This document shows positions 24,611 through 56,854 of a stretch of 64,000 bases of DNA, piece after piece (the first letter of the stretch is position 1; every line of letters begins with the position of its first letter). The notes beneath the pieces are model-generated. The model saw nothing but the letters and a program-made list of their open reading frames with translations, had not been told where the DNA came from and made no database searches. Position numbers and translations under genes: made by a program. This stretch comes from Amoebidium appalachense. Taxonomy: Eukaryota > Ichthyosporea. Where the stretch lies: positions 11,718,001 to 11,782,000 of the forward strand of contig CAVNZM010000005.1 of assembly GCA_963693365.1 (NCBI GenBank), written 5' to 3'.

Positions 24611-25261
24611 CCACCCGATGCTAAAAATAGCCGGTGGACTTCCTGCTAGGCTACATTGCCGAAATGTCGAGCGATATTACCCTTTAGATGCAGACAGACG
24701 ATTGGTTTACCTATTTTTTCATATATGATTCGATATACAGTGATTGGGTTTACTATGTTATAGCTATAGGCATATATGATTTCCATACACAAACGTTGAA
24801 TTGGGTTCCTAGTGTTTAGGCATCTATGTTCGATTCGCTCACATGTGGTAAATTTTTATATTACAGTCACCGCTCGATATAACACCCCCCCCTGGTTACA
24901 CTCCGGGGGGGCGTTATATCGTGGGGGACGCTATATCGTAATGTGTCCACGTTCAAATCCTGCTTGAGACCCAAAATCGGTGACATCCTGGGGGGGCGCT
25001 ATATTGGGGGGGGCGCTGTATAATGGGGGTGTTTATCGAGCGGTGACTGTAGGCTGTAAGTACTGGGGTCGTGGGTTACACTCGCAGGTGTTTGTCTGTG
25101 TTACATATACGTATACCCAGTTGGCTTGCGAGAATTTGGCTAATTTTGCATGTGCTGTGCACAGTGTAAGCGATTGGAGTTTGCTTGGAGTTTTTTGAGA
25201 GTAAAGGTATAGGCCTAGCGTGTGTCCTTCAAATTATTGTGTGCAGCCCCCCCCCCCCCTC

Positions 25262-25321
<60 letters not shown>

Positions 25322-25489
25322 AGAAAAGAAAAGAAAAGAAAAGAAAAAAAATTGAAAAAAATTGAAAAAAGGGAAAACGTCACCCCTTTCCCCGGCCATC
25401 GCTCCTGTCTCTCGAACTCTCTGTGCCCTCCTGTATAGAAGTTTGGACGCTTTGTAGAACCCCAGATTTTGCTGTGCTTGTTTCCCCCT

Positions 25490-25520
<31 letters not shown>

Positions 25521-26475
25521 CTTAAAAAAGAAAAAAAAAGAGGGGGGGGGGGGGGGGGAAGAAAAGAGGGGGAAAGGGGGGTGGAAGGCCGGGAGGGGTT
25601 ATAACAATAACAGCTGCGTTAAAAAAAAAAAGTAACCCATGTGTATACATTACCCGCATATTTGGGCCTTCTTGGTCGTATGGGCTCGTATACAGTTAGT
25701 GCACTCAACAGGACCTTCACCTTATAGCTAAGTTGCAAAGGGAACTCTCCCATATATAGTGTGATTATCAGGAGATATGTAACAACTCACACTATGTCTG
25801 ACGGAGCTGTGTACAGAAACATAGAACGAAATGCTCAATACCGGGAAAAAACAGAACTATTTCTGGATGTTAGACCTAATTACGTATTATATAAGTATTA
25901 TTCATTCATCCCTACAGAGGATGGGATATCATTAAACACCCAGGTTAACCCCAGGCTAAATTGCAGCCATTTTGCCGAAAATGTTGTGCGAACAGAAAAT
26001 TCACGTTATTGCTATAGTGAATAGAAATGGCTCAAGGCGCACATTCGTACCTAAATTAACATAGGGGGCATTCTAGACCTAACACACGGGATCGACAATT
26101 ACTTAATTAACATGGAAGATTTCACTGTAGTTGCCATAAAAATTAAAAAAAATGAATAAATTAAGGACAACAAGTGGCCACGCCAAGAAAAGAGCACATC
26201 GGCAGTGTTATGATGGGCCACTGAGATCTAAAAATAGAGGGACAAAAATGAAATAGCAATGGGATGGTCACTACATATGTGTGTCTAATAGTAGTCGTTC
26301 TAACCTGCACTGTGTGTACATTTGTGTGCACGAAGTGCGTGTACACGTGCACATAATCGTGAGATATTGAAAAAGCTCAGGGGTGAGAGAAAACATGATA
26401 TTTCCACCGTTTAGAATGAGCGTGATAGGAAAAAAGGTGAACAGCGGAGCTAAATATCTCCTAAACGAAGAACAC
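24611..26475. other. Convergent intergenic spacer, DBNL/tyrosinase 3' ends
   Basis: Besides the TA-flanked element at 24864-25049 it holds C tracts at 25248-25287 and 25490-25517, A-rich stretches and AT-rich unique sequence. No gene, RNA or clear polyadenylation site was recognised. Confidence 0.6.
24864..25049. mobile_element. 186-bp inverted-repeat element with TA target-site duplication (MITE, Tc1/mariner-pogo type)
   Basis: The left end CAGTCACCGCTCGATATAAC and the right end, read on the other strand, CAGTCACCGCTCGATAAACA, form near-perfect terminal inverted repeats of about 24 bp. The element is flanked by TA on both sides (24862-24863 and 25050-25051). The inside holds GGGGGGGCGTTATATCG-like imperfect internal repeats and no coding capacity. 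CAG...CTG termini with a TA duplication are typical of Tc1/mariner/pogo elements. It lies in the convergent spacer between DBNL and the tyrosinase gene. Confidence 0.85.
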
Positions 26476-35279
<8,804 letters not shown>

Positions 35280-35684
35280 TCCTAACGTAAGTCTGTATGT
35301 AAAATGTAAATAGTTGCTGCTACTAAAATGACCCCACCACCATTGCTACTTACAAAAAATAGTTCCCTAGGCCTTGTACAATACTGCCCACAATGATTTC
35401 TGCCGCCAGCACCCTTTGTTTACAAATATTTACAAGGTGACAAGGTTCACCTAGATCTAAGGTATGTGGCTATTTGCGATTCACGTTTCCTATTGATGAT
35501 TGGCAAATAGATTGGTTACTTGACTTCCTCTAGATGGGTATGACTTGTAGCATCTCAGGGGGTAAACACTGAGAATCATTTACCATTTCTGTCACGTTTC
35601 AAGCAACATAAAGATTAATATACAAGTTCTTAAGAATATATCTGTATGTACAATAATAAGTACGGGCCCCACCTGTGGTGGTAA

Positions 35685-35707
35685 ATGTGCCGCGACCCGC
35701 GGCACAT
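35685..35707. other. Perfect 10-bp inverted repeat upstream of the tyrosinase gene
   Basis: ATGTGCCGCG and CGCGGCACAT are separated by ACC, about 410 bp upstream of the tyrosinase start in otherwise AT-rich, repeat-poor sequence. It could be a protein-binding palindrome or the stem of an RNA. No further support. Confidence 0.5.
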
Positions 35708-36502
35708 CCGCCAGGATTGACATTTTTGAGTGGATTAAAGTCATGCATTAAACATGTCACTAATTAGCCGAAGGAATGTGCCGGACCTTCGGACAACATT
35801 CCCTTGTGACCCTTCGGAATCTTTTGAATCGATAATAACCACCACACCTGGACCGCCCATGAAATTCTCTTTTTTACTATGTACACTTTCAAACATTAAT
35901 CAATATAAGTAGCACTAATATTTATGAGTGCCACACTCAGTGTACCACACTGGCATGTCCCCATTGTACCTACAAGCTCTAACTTCCGTATTGCTATCAA
36001 GAATCTAATTATTAACTCTACTAGAACTGCTTTTTTACATAGTAAAATTAGGGTGGTGGTAAAGGTGACTGAGAGATGTTTGACGAGTGTAGACGTATTT
36101 TGGGGTATTATTAGGCCTCAGAAATAAAATTTATATATGCCATATCATGTGTTTACGCGCATGAGGTCTTTTTTTTAACCTTTAAGTTTCATATGTAACT
36201 TGACCGGGACTTTTTTTTCCCGTTTTCCGAGATCTATTTGGTTCGTGGGTGTATTCCGTGGGTGTAAACACTGCATATAATAACACAAATAAAAATTTTC
36301 AACATAAAACTTAAAACTTTAATTTAAAGCGCCACCACCGTGTGTGTGTGGTGTGTGTGTGTTGTGTGTGTGAGTGTGTATGTGTGTGTGTGTGTGGATG
36401 CACTATACCTAGCCAAGGGAACAGCAAATCCACACCACGTGCACCCCCCCCCCCCCCCCCCCCCCCTTCCCCCCTCCCCCTCCCCCCCCCCCCCCCCCCC
36501 CC

Positions 36503-37450
36503 CCCCCCCATATTCACTCAACTACAATACACCTCCGGAAGTAGGTCATGCCGCTATAGGTCATACATACCCCCCACCCCCCCACCCCCCCCCCCCCCCC
36601 TCCTCCCTCCCCCCTCCCCCCCCCAAAAAAACAAACAAAAAGAAGACTACTTAATCACCGAATCGCAAGTGTGCCTCCGAGTACAGTACGGCGCTTCTTA
36701 TATATTTCCAATATGTAGCATTATGATCCCCCCTCCCCTCCCTCTCCCCCTCCCCCCTAGTTTTCTCAGCCACACAGAGCACCCATCAAAATGGGCCACC
36801 TGCAGCATCGTACATATGCTCGGAGGGGCATTTGCAATTGGTTACATTGCATTAGGCTTGCTTGAAATTCTGAATCATACGGTTGACGCACTGTAGGGTC
36901 ACCGTGCTATACGATACATGAGCAGCTTTGAACCACAAGGGCAGAGTGTTCAGAAACTACTACACCGGCGGGAAATTTTAAATCCAAACTCTGGACTCTT
37001 GCGTTTCATATGGTAGGCTAATTAAGTGCCATCATCATGTTCCTATAGTAGCAGATCAGCTGTGTTTTTGGTTCTTTTTGCCCAACCACGTTAGCGGCAA
37101 CCGACTTTGCGGTGTCGCATGCTGTGTGCATGAAAAAATGCCATCAAAGCCGTGTGTTTGAATAATACTGTGGGTCGAAGTCAACAACTCGACTAGTGAC
37201 TGTAACGAATATTCTTTCAGCAGCAAACAAGGTGGGGAGGGGGCGACCATGTCATGCCCGGAATGTCTGTGCAAACCCATGGCAATTGTACACCGTGCAC
37301 TACCTCACTGTCACTGCAAACGGAGTGCAAAACGCCGATTATGGTCTCCCATTTTTACACGGCAAGCCGGCATGGTTATAGGTTCGGCTCTTTTGTGTTT
37401 CTGATTGTGGGACATGCCAGGACAAATATTCAGAAGTCGGCTTCACGTTT
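36503..37450. repeat. Segmental duplication, copy 1
   Basis: This block is a diverged copy of 39453-40385. Shared landmarks in the same order and spacing are TATTCACTCAACTAC and CACCTCCGGAAGTAG, then C tracts, TTTCTCAGCCACACAG, GGTTACATTGCATTAG, TTCAGCAGCAAACAAG with GGGGAGGGGGCGAC, GTCTGTGCAAACC, CGGCAAGCCGGCATGG, and GATTGTGGGACATGCC. Open frames inside do not agree between copies, so I do not call a gene. Confidence 0.75.
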
Positions 37451-38162
37451 TTCATCGACCAAACGGCCAGACTCTCTAGGGTAGTGACCCTCCCATACGG
37501 TGCCGAGTTGTAAAACATATCAATAAACTTGCAAGGTGGCTTTCTTATGAGTGTATTGTAGGTACTCTGGATGTTTCCCTAAAAAACTTGCACGGACAAT
37601 GTCCATGCCGCAATTGTTAATCGTTCGGGTTGGCCATGCGCATGCCGGGGCTTCAAGTATGTTGGGGTGGGTGGGTGGGGGCGGGGGGGGGGGGGGGGGG
37701 GGGGGGGAGGGGGGGGGAGGGGGGCGGCCACACTGGCAGGGAGATTTTTGGGCTGCCCCCCCCCCCCCCCCCCCCCCCCTCCCCCCCCCGCACGGTTCAC
37801 GGGCCCGCGCAACCTTTCCCGTCTATGTGGCCCATTTCAAACTCAAAAATCGTATTGCCATGAAGGATACTTAGGAGGATACTACACAATCACATGCTCT
37901 CTTGTCAATGAGTTCACTTCTTCATTCAAACGACATTTTTTGGTATTAGTGGTTGCCGGGTCGTTTGAAATATGGCGGTCAGATCATGGTGGTTATGATG
38001 GCGTGGACCAGGTGTTGGGTGTGTTCAATGAGCCACCTCGCACACAAGATAGCAGGACCTGGTGGAGCAATCATGTGCACGTATTTATTAAAAAAAGGAA
38101 AAAAACTGATTGTGTGTGTGCCGAGCGTGTGCCGGTGCACGCGCATGTGTGTGCCGGTGCGC

Positions 38163-38172
38163 GTGTGCGTGT

Positions 38173-38217
<45 letters not shown>

Positions 38218-38322
38218 TGTGTGTCTTTTTGTGTGTGTGTGTGGTGTGTCACGGTGTGTGTGTGTGTGTATTTGTGTGTGTGTGTTTTTGTGCGCGTGTG
38301 TGACGGCGTGTGTTTGTGTGTT

Positions 38323-38353
<31 letters not shown>

Positions 38354-38421
38354 TGTGTGTGTGGTGTGTGCGTGTGTGTGTGTGTGTCTGTGTGCAGTGT
38401 GTGTGTGTGTGTGTGCGTGTG

Positions 38422-38484
<63 letters not shown>

Positions 38485-38490
38485 ACATGT
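38163..38490. repeat. Imperfect (GT)n block
   Basis: About 330 bp of TGTG with GCGTG, TTTGTG and GGTGTG variants, next to G tracts at 38552-38571 and 38608-38630. It lies in the tyrosinase-DDX41 spacer. Confidence 0.9.
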
Positions 38491-38989
38491 GTTTGTGTGT
38501 GCTACATGCCCTTGGGTGCGTTCCGTATGTGTGTAGTGTGCAGTAAATGCGTGGGGGGGGGGGGGGGGGGGGAGGATCGAAGGGGTTGGGGGGAAGGGGG
38601 AGGGGGGAGGGGGGGGGGGGGGGGGGGGGGCGAGAGGGGGGCGGGCTCCCAGAGGAGTATGAGGAGGACATGGAAACGGGAAGAGCCTCAGAAGCCAAGC
38701 ATCGTGACTTGTGTGGAAATAAATGCATATAGAAGGAATACGCATTCCGAGGACACTCAACCTTATGAATTTGAAACACTTTAAAACTGAAGGGCCTTAG
38801 AGGGCTTAATTGAAAAGAGGGTAATTTGAGGGTGTTACGGCGAAGGAGAAGGGGGGGGGTGTGAGGGGGGGGGGGGGGGGGGAGGGTGGCTTCACTGTCA
38901 TAGTAAGATGTACAAAAGCTCAGGGAAAGGAAGAGGAGAAGACGGCGGCGACCCGTTGGGGGGGGGGGGGGGGGGGGGGGGAGGGGGGG

Positions 38990-39150
38990 GGGAGGAGAAG
39001 ATGGTAACGTACCACGAAACTTTTGATGGGTGGGGGGATGCCCTCTCCCTGGTGATGATGTGCCACTTTTTGCGCAAAGCCTCGCACTTCTCCTGTGACA
39101 TGGCTGCAAGATAGCGCGGTGGCCGCCAACTGCATGCAAAGGAATGTCAG
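38990..39150 (-). pseudogene. DDX41: Duplicated, frameshifted copy of DDX41 exon 5
   Basis: The stretch around 39005-39150 is nearly identical to the DDX41 exon at 53727-53844 and continues into the intron on the upstream side (GCATG, AAAGGA, TGTCAG). It can be read as RYLAAMSQEKCEALRKKWHI, but one C missing near 39050 (CTCCCTGG against CTCCCTCGG in the true exon) breaks the frame before the IPPPIK motif. Flanking G tracts are also shared. Because intronic sequence is included, this is a DNA-level duplication, not a retrocopy. It sits about 5.8 kb beyond the 3' end of DDX41, on the same strand. Confidence 0.85.
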
Positions 39151-39224
39151 GGGAAGAAGGTCTTTCACTAACTCACAACGTATCCCCCCCCCCCACCCCC
39201 TCCCCCCTCCCCCCGCCCCCTGTT

Positions 39225-39258
<34 letters not shown>

Positions 39259-39452
39259 CCCTCCCCACCTCTGCCCCGCCCCTCTTCCCTCCCGGAAGTT
39301 CCTCCAGGACCTCCGACTCCCCCTCCCCGTCCCCAGGCCATCCCCCCCCCCCCTCCCCCCCTTCCCCCGGCCACCACCACCACCACTGGCACCACTACCC
39401 CCCCCCCCCCCCCCCCCCCACCCCCCCCCCTCCCCCGCCCCCTTTTCTTCCC

Positions 39453-40385
39453 CATTCACTCAACCACGGTGCTCAGGCCTCCGGAAGTAGAGCTGTCATA
39501 CATAAACTCATGCATATCCCCCCCCCCCCCCCCCCCCCCCCCCTCCCCCCCCTCCCCTTCCCAAAAGGCTATCCACTCAATGATAATTGCAAGTGCACCT
39601 CCGAGTATCATGCCATGCATTCCCCCCCCCCCCCCCCCCCCCCCCCCCCCATCCCCTCCCCCCTTCTCCCCCCCCTCCCTCCCCCCTCCCCCATATTTCT
39701 CAGCCCCACGGAACACCCATGGCCCACTTGCATCGTCGTCGACCATGCAAAGCACATTGGCTCAAAGATACATTTGCGCTTGGCTGCATTGCATTACACT
39801 TGCATTAATATGGTTGATATTATATGCAATAATGGTAAATGGTGTTCAAACAGTTACACCCTGATGAGCAACCCAAATATGAGTGATTAGACTGTTCACC
39901 GGGAATGTTCACTGTTAACCCAGCTGGCTTGGGAAACTTTCGTGCTACATGAATGGTTTCCATGTTACAGTAGCGGATCAACGAGAAGTTTGTGCCATGA
40001 AGCGGCACCCACTTTCATGCATGCATGTGGCGCAAATTGAATGAGTGCATATACAAGCAGCCACGGTATGCCATTTAAGCCATGTGTTGAACAAAGCAAC
40101 AAGTACTGTGGTCTGACACAAACAACTATATAGCGATAACGATTATTCCTTCAGCAGCAAGACACATGGGGAGGGGGCGAACATGTTGTGCCCAGAGGGT
40201 CTGTGCAACCGTGCACCACATGAGAACTTGAGGAAGATCTACCATATGCAAATAATATTGCAGAAGGCCGATTGTGATCACCCCAACTTCATAATGGCAA
40301 GCCCGCATCATTACAGGTAAAGCTCTTCTTGTGCTTTGATTGTGGGGCAAGCCGGACATGATCAATACTAGGCACCTTTTTTTTT
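39453..40385. repeat. Segmental duplication, copy 2
   Basis: Partner of 36503-37450, same orientation, about 2.9 kb away. It carries TTCACTCAACCACGG, CCTCCGGAAGTAGAG, TTTCTCAGCCCCACGG, GCTGCATTGCATTACAC, TTCAGCAGCAAGACAC with GGGGAGGGGGCGAAC, GTCTGTGCAACC, and GATTGTGGGGCAAGCC. Many indels and substitutions indicate an old event. It ends near the poly-T at about 40378-40398. Confidence 0.75.
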
Positions 40386-41159
40386 TTTAATGTTTTTTTT
40401 TTCAAACAACCCCGAAGGTCCCGAGGCCGGCGAGGCTCTTGTGGCGGAATTATAACTATTAAAAGTGTATCCGATTCCATGGCCAATTGCATGCGGATCA
40501 ACTACTATGTTCTAATTAGTAGTTGTCTTGTGTTTGCTGTATTGCAGGTCAGGGGTTTTTCCCGAGAGCCGAGAAAACCCTGCACAGTCGACATTCAATA
40601 ATGGGCCTAGATCAAGGCTAAACTGAAGATGGTAATCACGCGGCAACCTGGTGGCATCGGACCAGGTTTTTGGCACAGTTGCGTCACAGTAAATTTACCT
40701 CTATATTCAGCTACCCTTCGAAGTAACTCTTAATCGTATTTTCAAGGAGAATCGATGAAAGATGGCCGTCCATTTGCACATGTACATGTGCATCGGCTCT
40801 TAAAAGGGGTGGGACGGGGCGAGGCGGGGCGGGGGAGGGGGGGGGGGGGGGGGGGGGGGCTTCTCATTGATATCAGCCAATCCATGTCTTTGTTCGGATA
40901 GATTGCCTCAAAGGGGTTGGGTGGGAGAATGGGATCCGGACTTGGTGAGTCGTGTGTGCATTCAGTTCGCAGGAAGGTCATTGCAGCCCGCAATTAATAT
41001 TGGCGGCCAGATCTTCCTTTTTTTGGGCAACACCATAAAGCTTTACAGTAATTATGGTTGGTCCATGCCATGCATATATGGGCATGTTGTTAGTACTGTG
41101 GCTAAAGTTCGGATCGATTGCGCAGTTGCCGGGGAAATAAGTTTCACATCTTTGATTAT

Positions 41160-41192
<33 letters not shown>

Positions 41193-41290
41193 GGAGGGGA
41201 GGGGGGGTAAGCAATGAAAAATATGACCGTTAAGACCCCCCTGGTGCACATCATGACCCCCCCCCCCCCCCCCCCCCCCCCCCTCCCTTT

Positions 41291-41348
41291 TGTTGGAAGT
41301 AGAGTCCGCTGTGACTAGGGTCGTCGTGGCGCGCTTGGGCGCTGACCC

Positions 41349-41396
<48 letters not shown>

Positions 41397-43913
41397 CCGC
41401 TGTGACTAGGGTCGTCGTGGCGCGCTTGGGCGCTGACCCGTTTTTTTTTACTGCTTTCAGTGTGTTAACTCCATGACTGAACTCCATGACTTAACTCCAT
41501 GACTTAACTCCATGACTGAACTCCATGTCTGAACTCCATGTCTGCACCTGGCAGAGACGTGGCTTATATACCCGTGGGGCAGCAGTCTGGAATGTAATCC
41601 GGATGCCAGGTGCTAATCGGATTGGTTACTTTCATTTAGAGATCTCTGGGACCAGTGAACCAATCGTTTGCAGTCAAAACACAATTGGCAACATTCCTCA
41701 ACTATGCAGATGTGCATGTGGTGATCGAGTGTCAGCGTGTGTCTGTGTACACGGAACCAATTGTAAAGCTAACATACACATATTGTGGAGTGAGCGTAAG
41801 TCTGCACTCCAACACCCCTACCCAATTGGAGAAGTGTACACACCACTGTAGAGAAGAGAGAGTGAGTGTGGCTGCTTGCAGGGTAGACCGGGGTGTGCAT
41901 TCCACTGTGGTGCGTGCCCCGCCAATGAAGTGGAATACTTGACGTTGATGTCGCAGGCTGCTGCGGATGGAGTTTGTGGAAGCGAAAGTCTCTACTTCAC
42001 GGAAATACGCTCGCGGGTGTAGGGTACAGCCTAGAAGTCGGTTTCTGGGCTCCTCCGTTCAAGGCGTCGTAGGGGACGTGAAGTTAGAGGCCGCGGTGTC
42101 GTGTCTGGGCCCATAACCCTGTTGGAAGTAGAGTCCGCTGTGACTAGGGTCGTCGTGGCGCGCTTGGGCGCTGACCCGTTTTTTTACTGCTTTCAGTGTG
42201 TTAACTTCATGACTGAACTCCATGACTGAACTCCATGACTGAACTCCATGACTGAACTCCATGTCTGAACTCCATGTCTGCACCTGGCAGAGACGTGGCT
42301 TATATACCCGTGGGGCAGCAGTCTGGAATGTAATCCGGATGCCAGGTGCTAATCGGATTGGTTACTTTCATTTAGAGATCTCTGGGACCAGTGAACCAAT
42401 CGTTTGCAGTCAAAACACAATTGGCAACATTCCTCAACTATGCAGATGTGCATGTGGTGATCGAGTGTCAGCGTGTGTCTGTGTACACGGAACCAATTGT
42501 AAAGCTAACATACACATATTGTGGAGTGAGCGTAAGTCTGCACTCCAACACCCCTACCCAATTGGAGAAGTGTACACACCACTGTAGAGAAGAGAGAGTG
42601 AGTGTGGCTGCTTGCAGGGTAGACCGGGGTGTGCATTCCACTGTTGGAAGTAGAGTCCGCTGTGACTAGGGTCGTCGTGGCGCGCTTGGGCGCTGACCCG
42701 TTTTTTACTGCTTTCAGTGTGTTAACTCCATGACTGAACTCCATGACTGAACTCCATGACTGAACTCCATGACTGAACTCCATGACTTAACTCCATGACT
42801 TAACTCCATGACTGAACTCCATGTCTGAACTCCATGACTTAACTCCATGTCTGCACCTGGCAGAGACGTGGCTTATATACCCGTGGGGCAGCAGTCTGGA
42901 ATGTAATCCGGATGCCAGGCGCTAATCGGATTGGTTACTTTCATTTAGATATCTCTGGGACCAGTGAACCAATCGTTTGCAGTCAAAACACAATTGGCAA
43001 CATTCCTCAACTATGCAGATGTGCATGTGGTGATCGAGTGTCAGCATGTGTCTATGTACACGGAACCAATTGTAAAGCTAACATACACATATAGTGGAGT
43101 GAGCGTAAGTCTGCACTCCAACACCCCTACCCAATTGGAGAAGTGTACACACCACTAGAGAAGAGAGAGTGAGTGTGGCTGCTTGCAGGGTAGACCGGGG
43201 TGTGCATTCCACTGTGGTGCGTGCCCCGCCAATGAAGTGGAATACTTGACGTTGATGTCGCAGGCTGCTGCGGATGGAGTTTGTGGAAGCGAAAGTCTCT
43301 ACTTCACGGAAATACGCTCGCGGGTGTAGGGTACAGCCTAGAAGTCGGTTTCTGGGCTCCTCCGTTCAAGGCGTCGTAGGGGACGTGAAGTTAGAGGCCG
43401 CGGTGTCGTGTCTGGGCCCATAACCCTGTTGGAAGTAGAGTCCGCTGTGACTAGGGTCGTCGTGGCGCGCTTGGGCGCTGACCCGTTTTTTACTGCTTTC
43501 AGTGTGTTAACTCCATGACTGAACTCCATGACTGAACTCCATGACTGAACTCCATGACTGAACTCCATGACTTAACTCCATGACTTAACTCCATGACTGA
43601 ACTCCATGTCTGAACTCCATGACTTAACTCCATGTCTGCACCTGGCAGAGACGTGGCTTATATACCCGTGGGGCAGCAGTCTGGAATGTAATCCGGATGC
43701 CAGGCGCTAATCGGATTGGTTACTTTCATTTAGATATCTCTGGGACCAGTGAACCAATCGTTTGCAGTCAAAACACAATTGGCAACATTCCTCAACTATG
43801 CAGATGTGCATGTGGTGATCGAGTGTCAGCATGTGTCTATGTACACGGAACCAATTGTAAAGCTAACATACACATATAGTGGAGTGAGCGTAAGTCTGCA
43901 CTCCAACACCTTT
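41291..43913 (+). repeat. Tandem array of four LTR-like units (about 0.5-0.8 kb each)
   Basis: Units start at 41291, 42120, 42642 and 43427, each with TGTTGGAAGTAGAGTCCGCT. Each then has CGCTTGGGCGCTGACCCG, a short T tract, a 13-bp minisatellite (CTCCATGACTGAA/CTCCATGACTTAA), CTTATATACCCG and a unique body. The units differ by only a few bases, so they are recent. Unit 1 has its first 60 bp partly repeated around a T run (41350-41396). Unit 2 is shortened at GTGCATTCCAC, where unit 3 begins. Unit 4 stops at 43913. The TG start resembling Ty1/copia LTR ends and the TATATA-like box suggest solo or nested LTRs; that is inference, as no polymerase or target-site duplication was found. Confidence 0.7.
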
Positions 43914-44377
43914 CCCCCCACAAAATTAAGAATCTTCGGCAATGGGATTGGGGGTTGGTGGTTCAAAAATACGTGGTGGTACTAGTGGTGGTGGTGATGG
44001 CATGGGGGTGTTGCAGTTGGGTTTTGTACGACGTAGTGGGGTATACAAGGTAGCAGGTGCCATACACCGTGCAAATATAGTTTTGCTTAGCTGTGACCTG
44101 CACAGGCAGGATAATATCGATTCAGGAACTTAAGTTGATCGCGAGTTCAGACATCTCTTTTGGGCCACTAAATTTTCTTACGCTTTTATTATTCCAAAAA
44201 AAAGCCCACTGTATACCAGAAAAACCCACAGGCATCGAGAACCGAAGAAATCTTTTTTTCATTATTACAATTGGTGGCCGTTTGAGCATTCATAAATAGG
44301 CTACTGTCATCCCCCCCCCCCCCCCCCCCCCCTCCCCCCCTCCCCCCCCCCCACCAAAACAACAACAACAACAACAA

Positions 44378-44409
<32 letters not shown>

Positions 44410-44761
44410 GAGGCCTGGCACATGTATATAAGATTTTTAATCCCAACGTGGTCCAATGCTCCCTAACCACCCCCACCCCCATTCAGCACGATTTCCCCAC
44501 CAAATGTTTCATATTTGCACACTTTTGATAAACCAGGTTTTAGGAAGCCCAATATATGCCTTGCACCTTTTGACTGGCTAGTGTGCGCATACACGCGCGT
44601 GCAAACCCATACGTCTGTGACTTATATACTTAAAACAACTCCATAAACCATGTTCAGGCCTGGCCAGTCACCCAAGATGAAGGAAATATTCTTACGACCA
44701 GGCTTAGCAGCAAGCATTACATAACTACATGTACCACCCTGAGCCCACCTGAACAACCCCC

Positions 44762-44792
<31 letters not shown>

Positions 44793-44896
44793 AAACACAT
44801 ATACACACAAAAAGGAAGTAACGAAATATATGATGGGTTCATAATATAACAGCAACACACACCCCAAAAAAAAGGCAAAAAACCCACAGCAGCCCA

Positions 44897-56854
<11,958 letters not shown>

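Larger units (their letters stand above)
35280..44896. other. 9.6-kb intergenic region, tyrosinase 5' end to DDX41 3' end
   Basis: Contents are the segmental duplication pair, the DDX41 exon copy, the LTR-like array, G/C tracts (37685-37720, 38552-38571, 38960-38980, 40840-40859, 44310-44353) and a (GT)n block. The stretch 37780-38100 reads as protein-like on the plus strand (GSFEIWRSDHGGYDGVDQVL), but I could not set splice borders. 35280-36330 is AT-rich unique sequence where the tyrosinase promoter should lie. Confidence 0.5.

Noticed and set aside
41525-42669. Repeated 80-108 residue frames in the tandem array
   Set aside because: They recur only because the units are duplicated, show no family match and lie in LTR-like DNA.
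42720-42850. CTCCATGACTGAA direct repeats resembling a CRISPR array
   Set aside because: The units are contiguous without unique spacers and lie in eukaryotic DNA; this is a minisatellite.
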